A stretch of DNA of 41,799 nucleotides from Moorena sp. SIO3I8 (lineage in GTDB: Bacteria; Cyanobacteriota; Cyanobacteriia; Cyanobacteriales; Coleofasciculaceae): assembly GCF_010692325.1 (NCBI RefSeq), contig NZ_JAAHHW010000054.1:1-41799 (forward strand), written 5' to 3'. Position 1 is the first letter of the stretch. Each line of letters opens with the position of its first letter. The translations under genes were made by a program, and so were the position numbers. Of the stretch, positions 26,634-34,648 are shown in pieces. Below the pieces are notes generated by a model, which saw only the letters and a program-made list of their open reading frames with translations, searched no databases and was not told the origin of the DNA.

Positions 26634-29600
26634 ATGGCAATTGATCGGGTACCTGGCGTTTATGTAATCTCTCAAGATGAGGTTGGAATTGTCTATAAAA
26701 AGTTTGGTAGTCCTTTACCATCTAATCGTCAAATTGCTCTTAATGGAGAAATGGGTTGGCAGGTTGATACTCTTGGTCCTGGACGACATTTCCGCTCTAG
26801 GTTGACCTATAAAGTTTTCAAACAAAAGGCTATACAGATTGATAAAGATGAAATTGGATTAGTAACAGCCAACGATGGTGCTTCTCTTCCCACAGGTAAA
26901 ATGTTTGGTAAAGTTGTCGAAGAATGTGATGACTTTCAAGATGGTCGTGCTTTTATCAACAATGGTGGTCAACGGGGTAGGCAGTTAGGTATTTTAAGAA
27001 ATGGTATTTATCGGATTAATCCTCAACTTTTTTCTGTTGAAATAAGGCCAATTACTCATATTAATGACTATGAAATTGGCTTAGTAGAAGCGAAAGATGG
27101 CAAGCCACTTCCGATTGGGGGAAAAACCTTTGGTGATGCTGTTGAATGCAACAATTTTGAGGATGCTCAAGCATTTATTGATAATGGGGGATCTAGGGGA
27201 CAACAGTTAAAGATTCTTACTACTGGCAAATACGCAATTAATACAGAACTTTTCAAAATTAAGAGAGTTGAACTTATCAAAATTGGAGTTAATGAAGTAG
27301 GGTTAGTGGAAGCAAGGGATGGTGAGCCACTTCCACTTGGTCAGAACTTTGGTAAAGTTGTTGAATGTGGCACTTTTCAGGACGCTGAAGCATTTATCAA
27401 AAACGGCGGTCAACAAGGGAACCAATTAGCAATTATTCCTCCTGGAATTCACTACATTAATACAGAGTTGTTTAAAGTTCACAATGTCCCACTAATTAAT
27501 ATTCGCTCAGGGGAGATAGGGCTAGTTATTGCTCAAGATGGTGCTGAACTACCACCAGGACAAATACTAGCTAAAGCTGTAGATTGCGAGAATTTTCAGA
27601 ATGCTGAAGCCTTTCTCAACAACGGTGGTCAACAAGGTAAACAGCGAGCAATTCTTACTGAAGGTTACTATAGAATAAACACTGAACTATTTACAGTAGT
27701 TACTACTGACAATGCCAAGCAATATGGACTGAATCCAGAACAATTAAAAGTTTACAGAGTTGAATCAGGTAAAATTGGTATTGTTACCACTTTTGATGGT
27801 AAGCCCTTACCAGGAGGGGACATTGCGGGAGCAGTTATTGAGGGACATAATAAGTTTCAGGAGCCACAGGAGTTTATTGATAAAGGTGGCTATCGAGGTT
27901 TACAAGAAGAATTTATCGAAGAAGGTTTTTGGAGTTTAAATCCTTGGTTTGTGGAAGTTGAACAAGTTCCTTTAACTAATATTAAAACTGGAACAGTTGG
28001 AGTTTTAATCTCAAATGTTGGTAAGAATAGCCAAGCAAATCAAGAGCAAACTACTTATGGTTCTCAGTTTAATATCGGGTATAAAGGGATTCAGAACATA
28101 CCAATAGAAGCTGGAACACATCCTATCAATACAAGAGTGAAAAGTATAGTAATAGTTCCTGTCCATGAAATAACTTTGGACTGGAGGACAGATAAAAATA
28201 AACCAGCAACCAACTACGATTCTAATTTGGAAACCTTAAAGCTTCGCTCAAAAGATGGCTTTATTTTGAATCTTGAAGTCACACAGGTTATTAATATTTA
28301 TCCCAAAAATTCCCCTAAAATGATATCTCGTGTGGGTTCACCAAATGCTAATAGTTATAAGCAAGTTGAGGAACAAGGAGGAGTTCTTAGCTGCTTGTCT
28401 AATGGTGCGGTTAAATATAGCTCCATTAAAAACCTTGTGAATAGGGTATTAGAACCGATGGTTGATAATTACTTCCGTAATTCCGCTCAAGAATATAATG
28501 TCTTAGACTTCTTACAACAACGGGATCAAATCCAGGAACGAGCTACAGAACATATCAAAAGTGCTCTTAATGCTTATGGTGTTGAAGCGGTTGGTACTTT
28601 TATCAACGAAATTGGCTTACCAGCTGAACTTCAACACCTAATACAGGCTCCAACAATTAAAGATAATTTAAATTCACTAGAAAAATTCTTGCTATGGTCT
28701 GCTGGTGCAGATCATGATATTTTGGCACAAAAAGAATGTTTGACAGAACGATATAAATATACAGCAATTGGTACCACGGTTTTGCTAACATCAACAACGG
28801 CTATTTTTTCCGGTGGTTATGCTCTTTTTACAGTATTCGGTTCTGTAGCAGCTTCTTGTGTAGGAGGAACTTTTTGGAGTTTTATAGTTTTTAACTTAGA
28901 TCGTTTTTTAATTTTAAGCTCTAAGAGAAGAAAATCGGATTCAAATTCAAACTTGCCATTTATTGCAGCAACAATTCTTCGATTAGTAATAGCCTTATTA
29001 TTGAGCTTTGTGGTTGCTAAACCCCTTGAATTGAGGCTTTTTGAAAAAGAAATTAACCAGAAAATAGAACAAGATAAAAATGAGATAAGAGAAGAAAAAA
29101 TTAACGAACCAATAAAAGAATTGGAGCAAGAAATTAAAGGATTAAATCAAGAAAAGGACAAGTATAAAAATGAATGGAAGGACGCCGAAAATGTGGCTAA
29201 TGCAGAAGCAGAAGGTACACAGGGAACAGGCCAATTTGGAAAAGGAATTGTTTATCAAGACAAACGAAATTATGCAGATGAAATAAAACAAAAATTTATT
29301 GAATTAGATAATAAAGTTAAGGATAAAGAGGAAAAAATAGAGAACCTTAGGCAAGAACGTAACCTGATTTTGCAGTCACCAGACAGTAACTTAGAACAAC
29401 TGAAAGAACAAATTGACAAAGAATCAGATGGCTTCTTAGCCCGTCTTGTTGCTTTAGAAGAACTATCTAAAGACGATCCGAATATTCGTAATATTAATTG
29501 GCTAATAACTGCCTTATTCGTCACTATTGAAATCTCACCTATATTAGTTAAACTTTTGTCTGGCAAAGGTCCTTATGATTATTTACTTGAACAGAAAGAA

Positions 29601-29711
29601 AGTCAGGAAAATTATAATGAATATTTCCGCATTAAAAAAGAACAAAGACTTCTATTATCTGAAGAATTATCAAAAAAATACATGAAAAAAATTAATGATT
29701 TTGAACAGTAA
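26634..29711 (+). CDS. Vault-like repeat + SPFH + DUF4407 membrane protein
   Basis: 1025 residues, intact. Residues 15-505 hold seven beta-type repeats starting near 15, 72, 146, 220, 293, 379 and 453. The five central ones share EIGLV-x-A-x-DG-x-PLP-x-GQ, FGKVVEC..F(Q/E)DA-x-AF(I/L)-x-NGG(Q/S)-x-G, and G-x-Y-x-INTELF. Next comes an SPFH/band-7 domain (about 505-665, opening VPVHEITLDWR, ending IGLPAELQHLIQAP). From 683 (LLWSAGADHDIL) it is DUF4407: two membrane helices (about 707-760) ending in FNLDRFLI, a third near 778-797, a charged coiled coil (about 803-943) and a fourth helix near 956-975. The order repeats, SPFH, helix/coil parallels eukaryotic major vault protein but with membrane segments added. 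No signal peptide, so repeats and SPFH are probably cytosolic. AT-rich compared with neighbours. Function unknown; a membrane-attached cage or scaffold is inferred. Confidence 0.8.
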   Translation: MAIDRVPGVYVISQDEVGIVYKKFGSPLPSNRQIALNGEMGWQVDTLGPGRHFRSRLTYKVFKQKAIQIDKDEIGLVTANDGASLPTGKMFGKVVEECDDFQDGRAFINNGGQRGRQLGILRNGIYRINPQLFSVEIRPITHINDYEIGLVEAKDGKPLPIGGKTFGDAVECNNFEDAQAFIDNGGSRGQQLKILTTGKYAINTELFKIKRVELIKIGVNEVGLVEARDGEPLPLGQNFGKVVECGTFQDAEAFIKNGGQQGNQLAIIPPGIHYINTELFKVHNVPLINIRSGEIGLVIAQDGAELPPGQILAKAVDCENFQNAEAFLNNGGQQGKQRAILTEGYYRINTELFTVVTTDNAKQYGLNPEQLKVYRVESGKIGIVTTFDGKPLPGGDIAGAVIEGHNKFQEPQEFIDKGGYRGLQEEFIEEGFWSLNPWFVEVEQVPLTNIKTGTVGVLISNVGKNSQANQEQTTYGSQFNIGYKGIQNIPIEAGTHPINTRVKSIVIVPVHEITLDWRTDKNKPATNYDSNLETLKLRSKDGFILNLEVTQVINIYPKNSPKMISRVGSPNANSYKQVEEQGGVLSCLSNGAVKYSSIKNLVNRVLEPMVDNYFRNSAQEYNVLDFLQQRDQIQERATEHIKSALNAYGVEAVGTFINEIGLPAELQHLIQAPTIKDNLNSLEKFLLWSAGADHDILAQKECLTERYKYTAIGTTVLLTSTTAIFSGGYALFTVFGSVAASCVGGTFWSFIVFNLDRFLILSSKRRKSDSNSNLPFIAATILRLVIALLLSFVVAKPLELRLFEKEINQKIEQDKNEIREEKINEPIKELEQEIKGLNQEKDKYKNEWKDAENVANAEAEGTQGTGQFGKGIVYQDKRNYADEIKQKFIELDNKVKDKEEKIENLRQERNLILQSPDSNLEQLKEQIDKESDGFLARLVALEELSKDDPNIRNINWLITALFVTIEISPILVKLLSGKGPYDYLLEQKESQENYNEYFRIKKEQRLLLSEELSKKYMKKINDFEQ

Positions 29712-29723
29712 ATTAGTAAGGAT

Positions 29724-29930
29724 TCAGGTCTCGAAAGAAGGGATGAGGGAAGGAGGTTCCGTTAAATGACCCGATTGAGCCATGAGAGCTTGCTCGTTCG
29801 CGTAGCGTGACCAAAGGTCAAAGAAATCCATCACCGACCGTTGTTGAAAACGACAAGTTTGGACTGGTCCCTGTTGACGCACTAATTGAACAGTTAAAGG
29901 AGAGACACCCATATCTGCTAAAAACTTCAT
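29724..29930 (-). pseudogene. DUF5615-type (PIN-like) toxin, truncated
   Basis: Starts MKFLADMGVSPLTVQLVRQQG, the standard opening of DUF5615 PIN-like toxins (Asp6 is a metal ligand). After residue about 22 the expected H..E..L....D..I sequence is replaced by unrelated codons including a TTCGCGTAGCGTGACC dispersed repeat, so the nuclease core is lost. The ATG overlaps the stop of the DUF433 gene by 4 nt (ATGA), the normal arrangement of this TA pair. Confidence 0.75.
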
Positions 29931-30274
29931 GCTGCACTTCTACTGAAGAGCCGAACTTGCTCACTAACTAAAAATGCTGCATACAGAAGACTAGCTTTAA
30001 TATCTTCTGCTTCTAGATAGGGATAAGCTTCAATAATTTCGTTGACATCCATACCGTCGGCTACCAAACTCAGTACTAGAGATACTGTAATCCTCATGCC
30101 TCGAATACAAGCACGTCCTCCCATTATTTGGGGATCAAAGCGATGCAGCAAGGGAACAGGGGAGGCAGCGCGGTCTTGGGGGTTCCCCCCATGAGCGACT
30201 GCCGTGGTTTCCCCCACTCGCGCTTTGCATCAAGACAGGTAATGCGTTCAAATACCAGTTTATTATCTGTCATA
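29927..30274 (-). pseudogene. DUF433-type antitoxin, 5' end split by a repeat
   Basis: The core HRFDPQIMGGRACIRGMRIT, VSLVLSLVADGMDVNEII and the C-terminal helix are intact DUF433 (antitoxin, winged-helix-like). The original start at 30274 reads MTDNKLVFERITCLDAK and then runs into a repeat insertion (30141-30232) that shifts the frame and stops it. The longest remaining frame to the core starts at a GTG (30217) inside the repeat and would give 96 residues. It may still make a functional antitoxin from that start. Its partner toxin is broken. Confidence 0.75.
30141..30232. repeat. GATGCAGC..GCTTTGCATC repeat inserted in DUF433 gene
   Basis: Contains GCGCGGTCTTGGGGGTTCCC, CATGAGCGACTGC and GGTTTCCCCCACTCGCG. 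The same modules occur at 31763-31795 and 32128-32263, the latter inside a transposase. Confidence 0.7.
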
Positions 30275-30286
30275 GCTCACACCTTG

Positions 30287-30466
30287 TATAGTGGTTTTTA
30301 ATTGAGTGAGGTACTTCAGTCCTGGGTTTTAGGGAACAGCGGATCTGGGAACAGGGAACAGAGAAGAGGCAAGAGGAATCCCCCCTAACCCCCCTTAGTA
30401 AGGGGGGCGGGCAAGAGGCAAGAGGGAAAAAATCCTGTGTACCTCATTAGGCTATAAATTGCTGTA
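30287..30466. mobile_element. MITE-like element with IS630-type ends
   Basis: Inverted ends TATAGTGGTTTTTAATTGAG and the complement of TATAAATTGCTGTA, each with GAGGTAC/GTACCTC inside. The interior is AGGGAAC heptamers and a G/C-run palindrome. It lies just upstream of the DUF433 start. The sequence from 30467 to 30737 holds a GTTAACGCACCCTACAAGAT repeat and a GGCC/GCGAACG unit. Confidence 0.55.
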
Positions 30467-30737
30467 TTTTTCTTCACTATATTAGTAATTCCCTTACTTG
30501 ATGGGATCAGCTCCGCTAGTGCCGTAGGCGATCGCAATTCCAAGAGCCCCAGATGATTTCCTACGATATTGTCGGGTGGACGGGTGAGTTTTCGGTGCGT
30601 TACACTTTGTTAACGCACCCTACAAGATGGGCGATTGACCTTGGCCTTGGCCTTTGGGCCACGCTACGCGAACGCACTTTGGAGTAATGACTTCCTAGTC
30701 AGTATTGCCAATTCACAAAGCAACTCACAAAGCAACT

Positions 30738-31085
30738 ATGAAAAAACCAACCTTAGATGCAGCCTCTAGAAAACCGACTGAAGAAAATCCCGAAGAAATA
30801 CGCCAAAAATTTACCGCTCTTGCTTCCCAAGGTCGTCAAGAAGTAGAGGCGTTATCCTCGACTGTCGAAATGTCAAAACATCCCGCTTATCAAGAAATCA
30901 TCAAGATGGGAGAAGGGGTAATTCCTTTTTTATTGGAAGATTTGCAGCAAAACCCGCTCTATTGGTTGCCTGCTTTAGGTCAGATTACCTAAGAAAACCC
31001 AGTTCTGCCAGAACAACGGGGAAAAATCAAACTAATGGCTCAAGCATGGTTAAATTGGGGAAGACAAAAGGGTTATATTGCTTGA
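30738..31085 (+). pseudogene. Small helical protein gene with internal stop
   Basis: From the ATG at 30738 (MKKPTLDAAS) the product is a charged helical protein: EEIRQKFTALASQGRQEVEAL, HPAYQEIIKMGEGVIPFLLEDL, WLPALGQIT. It stops at TAA 30990-30992, yet the same frame continues with natural-looking sequence (ENPVLPEQRGKIKLMAQAWLNW..KGYIA) to a second stop at 31085, 7 nt before the next ATG. So a nonsense mutation probably shortens the gene from about 115 to 84 residues. It may be the first half of a two-gene module with the next gene. Confidence 0.65.
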
Positions 31086-31092
31086 GTTTTTC

Positions 31093-31371
31093 ATGGGAGA
31101 AGCTATACACTTAGAGTTACGTTTTCCTAATTTAGCGCGGACTCAATATACTGTTACCAGTCCAAAATCCCAAGAATATAACTGTTTTGCTTGGGTGGCT
31201 GGCGATCGCGAAAGATGGTGGCAACCTACGCCAGAATATCAGTTTTATTGGGTTGAATGCGTACCGAAAGAAGAAACATTATCTGCCTATATTCAAGCCT
31301 ATCAAACATTGGGTTATACACCATGCCAGAGCGAGTTTCTAGAGTTTGGTTATGAGAAAATTGCGCTATAG
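31093..31371 (+). pseudogene. YNCFAW-motif protein, 3' truncated by IS630
   Basis: From the ATG at 31093 the product is 92 residues. The motif EYNCFAWVAGDRERWW is followed by a tyrosine/proline-rich strand, VECVPKEETLSAYIQAYQTLGY and FEFGYEKIAL-like sequence, a family usually longer at the C-terminus. Its TAG stop lies within the GCTATAG end of the IS630 element, so the gene is cut there. The upstream gene overlaps in reading order and is also damaged. The family's role is not known to me; a papain-like or toxin role is only a guess from the C..A pattern. Confidence 0.6.
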
Positions 31372-31545
31372 CAATTCTCATAGTCATGAGGTACAGTAAC
31401 AGCAGTGAGTAAACCAATTCCGAATATCTTCCTTAGTGACTTTTAAGATGGCATCGGCAATCCCCTCTATTAAATCTTTGTAAGTTCTGGCTTTAATCTT
31501 TTTCAAGATTGCTTTGACTTTTGACCAAAAATTTTCGATGTCTTG

Positions 31546-31800
31546 ATGCAATAGCGAGTGGTTTGTTCGCGTTCGCCTTTGGCGTGGCCTACGGCCAAGC
31601 GTCGGCTACGCCGAAGTTACCGTTTCGAGAGGGTCGCCTTATTAAAAAATATTTAACCAAAGGTGCGCTTTCCGTAGGCGAATTAAATTCGCCACGGGTC
31701 GCACCTCTTTTCTGCATAACCTGCTGACATTAAAGGCTCCACTCTCTAAGGTTTCGTCTCCGGGGAAACCCCCAAGACCGCGCTGCATCGCTTGGTGAAA
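31546..31800. repeat. Dispersed repeats within the IS630 element
   Basis: GTTCGCGTTCGCCTTTGGCG, GGCCTACGGCCAAGCGTCGG and GTAGGCGAATTAAATTCGCC units, and GGGGAAACCCCCAAGACCGC near 31763, interrupt the transposase reading frame. Confidence 0.65.
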
Positions 31801-32127
31801 ACTCGGGAGAATAGGGGGGTAAATAAATCAGTTTTGCTCCCGCTTGTTCAATTAATTCTCTAACCATTTCTCCTTCATGGATTTTAGCATTATCCATTAT
31901 TACACAGGCATTTTTACAGAAATAACTTAGTAACTAAATTTTTAGCAATAACTGCTTCAAAAGTTACTCGATTAACTCCTCCAGATATATTACTAGATGC
32001 CACGACTTTTTATAAAGATAAAGCACCTATTACGGAGATATTTTTGCCTCAGGCTCTTTTCAGTGGTTTTTTACCTCTGGCTCTTTTCCCTTTTAAGGCT
32101 CTAGCATACATCCTAACCATTGTCAAG

Positions 32128-32263
32128 ATGCAGTCGCTCATGGGGGAAACCACGGCAGACCGCGAGTGGGGGAGACCACGGCAGTCGCTCATGGGGGGAA
32201 CCCCCAAGACCGCGCTGCCTCCCCAAGACCGCACTGCCTCCCCAAGACCGCGCTGCATCGCTG
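32128..32263. repeat. GATGCAG..CTGCATCGC repeat block inside transposase
   Basis: Two GCAGTCGCTCATGGGGG..ACC modules and three CCAAGACCGC(G/A)CTGC modules in tandem, bounded by inverted GATGCAG/CTGCATC. Inserted between ESGVNLA and the MVRMYARALK codons of the IS630 transposase. Confidence 0.65.
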
Positions 32264-32896
32264 CTAAATTTACTCCCGATTCATCTATTAAAATCAAATA
32301 TTATGCCGGGATATCTCGGATATCTGACCAAAACTTTAGTCGTTTTATTTGGACTATTTCTGACTCTTTTTCCGCTGCATATAATGTTTTTTTTTAAGTA
32401 TAATCGAGTTGTTTGATTAGTCTTGCCATCGTGGCTCGACTTACGCGAATTTGGATCTTTATTTCTAGTAAATCACAAAGTTCAACTAACGTAGCATCAT
32501 TATTTGTTTCAATTATTTCTCCCAAATCTATTAATTGCTCGACCCTAAGTTTGCGTGGCGGACTTACCCCTTGACGTTGCTGTGCGACCCCGGTCGGGAA
32601 ACCCGACCTAGGGAATGCGCACCAAGAGAGGGGTTTAATATCTCCGGTTTCTCGATGTTGTTTTAGTAATTTTTGAATAAAGCTTTTGGCTACACCAAAA
32701 CGTTGAGCTAAGTTTCGGATTGATAAATTTTATTTTTTATGGATTTCTAGAATTTTTTGCCGAAAGTCAAGAGAGTAAGGTTTCATCCGAAATTTGTATC
32801 ACTAACTATCTAATCTATTTATTAGTGTACCTCATAGCTATGAGAAACGCTATAGCACTAAGAGGATATCTGAAAAGTTTTTTTATACTGAATTTT

Positions 32897-32978
32897 GCCC
32901 CCCTAGCCCCCCAACTTTGGGGGGAATAAGAGTCAATTTGCTTCTAAAAGTCCCCCAAAATTGGGGGATTTAGGGGGC
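32897..32978. repeat. G/C-run palindrome
   Basis: GCCCCCCTAGCCCCCCAA and TTGGGGGATTTAGGGGGC enclose a short spacer. It is the same element as the core of the MITE at 9263-9334. Confidence 0.7.
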
Positions 32979-33053
32979 TTGGATGTAGCAAATGAGACTT
33001 CTCAGACAACCTCTAAGATGGCAGATTAGGAAAGATTAGGACGTATAGATTTT

Positions 33054-33100
33054 CTTTGTGTTCTTTGTGGCTTTGTAGTGAGTTCTCCTCGTGTCCTAAC
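33054..33100. repeat. 47-bp direct repeat, copy 1
   Basis: CTTTGTGTTCTTTGTGG..AGTGAGTTCT..GTGTCCTAAC, 40 of 47 bases identical to 34193-34239; the two copies bracket the acyl-CoA-dehydrogenase-like gene. Confidence 0.8.
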
Positions 33101-33109
33101 ACCTAATAC

Positions 33110-34231
33110 CTAATTCACCAACTGAGCAAGAGTTGCTTCCATAACAGCCCTTGTTTGACCTAAGACTGTGAACACCAATGCCTCACGATATACTCGCTGT
33201 GCGCCATGATGTCGGTAATTAGCGGCACCACTAGAAACAGTAACTGCTGCTGCAGTACAACGTTGCGCTAAATTAATTGCCCAAGCGCGGAGTTGTAGCC
33301 GTTCTTCGCAAGACTGAGAATCAGGTGTTAGTGCCGCCATCATTGCTGATTGACAACGTTTGAGTTCTTCGTTGAAGGCATCAAATGCTTGCTTGATGAA
33401 GGGAAGTTGTTTAGTCTGGTAAACAGCCTCTATGATATCGAGACCTGCTCTAGTATTGCCCAAGCAGTCAAACCCGTGATTCAGAACATTCTTTCGATCG
33501 TTCTCATGAATTGCACCAGTGGGTTTAATGAAGACAACACGCTCTTCAGGTAAGAACCAATGAGTAAGCTCTGCCGTAACGGTATTGGTTGAGGACATTG
33601 CCCCTAATTCCATTGGCTTACTAAAAGTAATTGCTCCCCCAGTCTCTTGCATGGTTTCAATAAACGGCAACATACCATAAACTGCCCGACCATCGGGAAG
33701 TGTTGCACCCAAAATAAAATCTTGAAAGAAACCAAAACCCGTTACCCAAGGTACTTTTCCTTCTATCTGATACCCACCTGCTACAGGAATAGCTTTAACC
33801 ATTGACTTGCCTTGGCGTCGCAGATGGGAAAAGCCAATGCCAAGCAACACCTGTCCTTGGCTCATATAAGGCAGATATTGCCACTTTAAAGATTCATTGT
33901 CAGTGTTGGTGAGGAATTCTCCTGCACTTTGGTGTTGGGTGTGCAGAAATGCCAACGCACCAGAGTAACGGGGAATGAGCTGCTGGAAGTGGCGAAAGGT
34001 TAGCTCACTAACTCCAGTACCTCCCCAAACCTTAGGAATCTGCAGTGCCAATAAAGAGCGAGCACCCATTCCCTGAAGTGCCGCTCTTAATACTTCTGGA
34101 TTATCATCAATTTCTGACGCTACTGGTGCAACAAACTCCCGGAGATAAGACTCAGCAATTTCTAACAGCGCTTGTTGCTCATCTCGATTACTCTCTGTGT
34201 TCTCTGTGACTCTGTGGTGAGTTCTACTCAT
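33110..34231 (-). CDS. Acyl-CoA dehydrogenase-family flavoprotein
   Basis: 373 residues. N-terminal helical domain (LLEIAESYLREFVAPVASEID), middle beta domain (LLGIGFSHLRRQGKS..PVAGGYQIEGKVPWVTGFG, matching the FAD-contact and substrate-loop region) and C-terminal four-helix domain (RAGLDIIEAVYQ..SSGAANYRHHGAQRVYREALVFTVLGQTRAVMEATLAQL). No clear catalytic Glu of classic acyl-CoA dehydrogenases stands out, so it may belong to the monooxygenase/desulfurisation-type subgroup (SoxC/DszC-like) that uses reduced flavin. The first residues (MSRTHHRVTENTESN) are encoded by a dispersed 47-bp repeat; no other good start is near. Substrate unknown. Confidence 0.8.
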   Translation of the reverse strand: MSRTHHRVTENTESNRDEQQALLEIAESYLREFVAPVASEIDDNPEVLRAALQGMGARSLLALQIPKVWGGTGVSELTFRHFQQLIPRYSGALAFLHTQHQSAGEFLTNTDNESLKWQYLPYMSQGQVLLGIGFSHLRRQGKSMVKAIPVAGGYQIEGKVPWVTGFGFFQDFILGATLPDGRAVYGMLPFIETMQETGGAITFSKPMELGAMSSTNTVTAELTHWFLPEERVVFIKPTGAIHENDRKNVLNHGFDCLGNTRAGLDIIEAVYQTKQLPFIKQAFDAFNEELKRCQSAMMAALTPDSQSCEERLQLRAWAINLAQRCTAAAVTVSSGAANYRHHGAQRVYREALVFTVLGQTRAVMEATLAQLVN

Positions 34232-34239
34232 GTCCTAAC
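34193..34239. repeat. 47-bp direct repeat, copy 2
   Basis: CTCTGTGTTCTCTGTGACTC..GTGAGTTCT..ATGTCCTAAC. Contains the ATG of the acyl-CoA-dehydrogenase-like gene and supplies its first codons. Confidence 0.8.
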
Positions 34240-34326
34240 GTATTCCCATAGTGGTTAAAAACACCGAACTCAGGATGCTTTAGGAGCATCCCGAAGGGTA
34301 TGCACATCCTACAATCAGTAAATCAC

Positions 34327-34630
34327 CTAAGTAGTAGAAGTGTTAATCAATGCCTGCTGTAGGCGGATTTTGTCCCTACCGTGCTGATGGAAAATCACCC
34401 AAGATTCAATGAGATCGGGACCGTGAACATCTCCAGTGAGTGCAGCACGGAGCGATCGCACGAGGGATCCTTTTTTCACTTTCTGCTCTTTAGTGACCTT
34501 TTTAATAATCTGCCCAGCCTAATCTGCACTCAGCTGTGACAGATCACTAATAGCATCAAGGATGGCTTGCAGTACTTGTGAAGCACCTTCAGCTTGTAGC
34601 CGTTGAGCTGCTTCTTCACTAAATTCGACT
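34327..34630 (-). pseudogene. gltX: Glutamyl-tRNA synthetase 3' fragment
   Basis: The minus-strand frame gives EFSEEAAQRLQAEGASQVLQ, SDLSQLSAD, stop, AGQIIKKVTKEQKVKKGSLV, RSLRAALTGDVHGPDLIESW, FHQHGRDKIRLQQAL and ends TSTT. This is the C-terminal anticodon-binding part of cyanobacterial GltX, including the K-x-KKG-x-L-x-x-xLRxALTG signature. The N-terminal catalytic part is absent and an in-frame TAG interrupts it. So it is a partial duplicate, and a functional gltX must lie elsewhere. Confidence 0.85.
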
Positions 34631-34648
34631 CACTCAGTCAAGAACATC

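Larger units (their letters stand above)
31384..32786 (-). pseudogene. IS630-family transposase, fragmented
   Basis: Reassembled on the minus strand across frames: MKPYSLDFRQKILEIHKK, stop, then NLSIRNLAQRFGVAKSFIQK, KLRVEQLIDLGEIIETNND, MARLIKQLDYT, stop, LILIDESGVNLA (first Asp), YARALKGKRARG, NISVIGALSL, IMDNAKIHEGEMVRELIEQA (second Asp), LIYLPPYS-like, IENFWSKVKAILKKIKARTY (catalytic Glu region) and the end NWFTHCCYCTS. At least three in-frame stops plus frame changes. Insertions of GCGATGCAGC..-type repeats follow ESGVNLA and the LPP region. Cannot make a transposase, but could once have mobilised related MITEs. Confidence 0.82.
31366..32855 (-). mobile_element. Decayed IS630-family element
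   Basis: The terminal inverted repeats are CTATAGCAATTCTCATAG..ATGAGGTAC on the left and GTACCTCATAGCTATGAGAA..CGCTATAG on the right (about 28 bp). TA at the outer ends fits the TA-target habit of IS630/Tc1-mariner elements. The transposase between them is broken, and two blocks of dispersed repeat sit inside. Confidence 0.8.

Noticed and set aside
32044-32416. ORFs on both strands inside the IS630 element
   Set aside because: They read through inserted repeat modules and the wrong frames of the transposase pseudogene.
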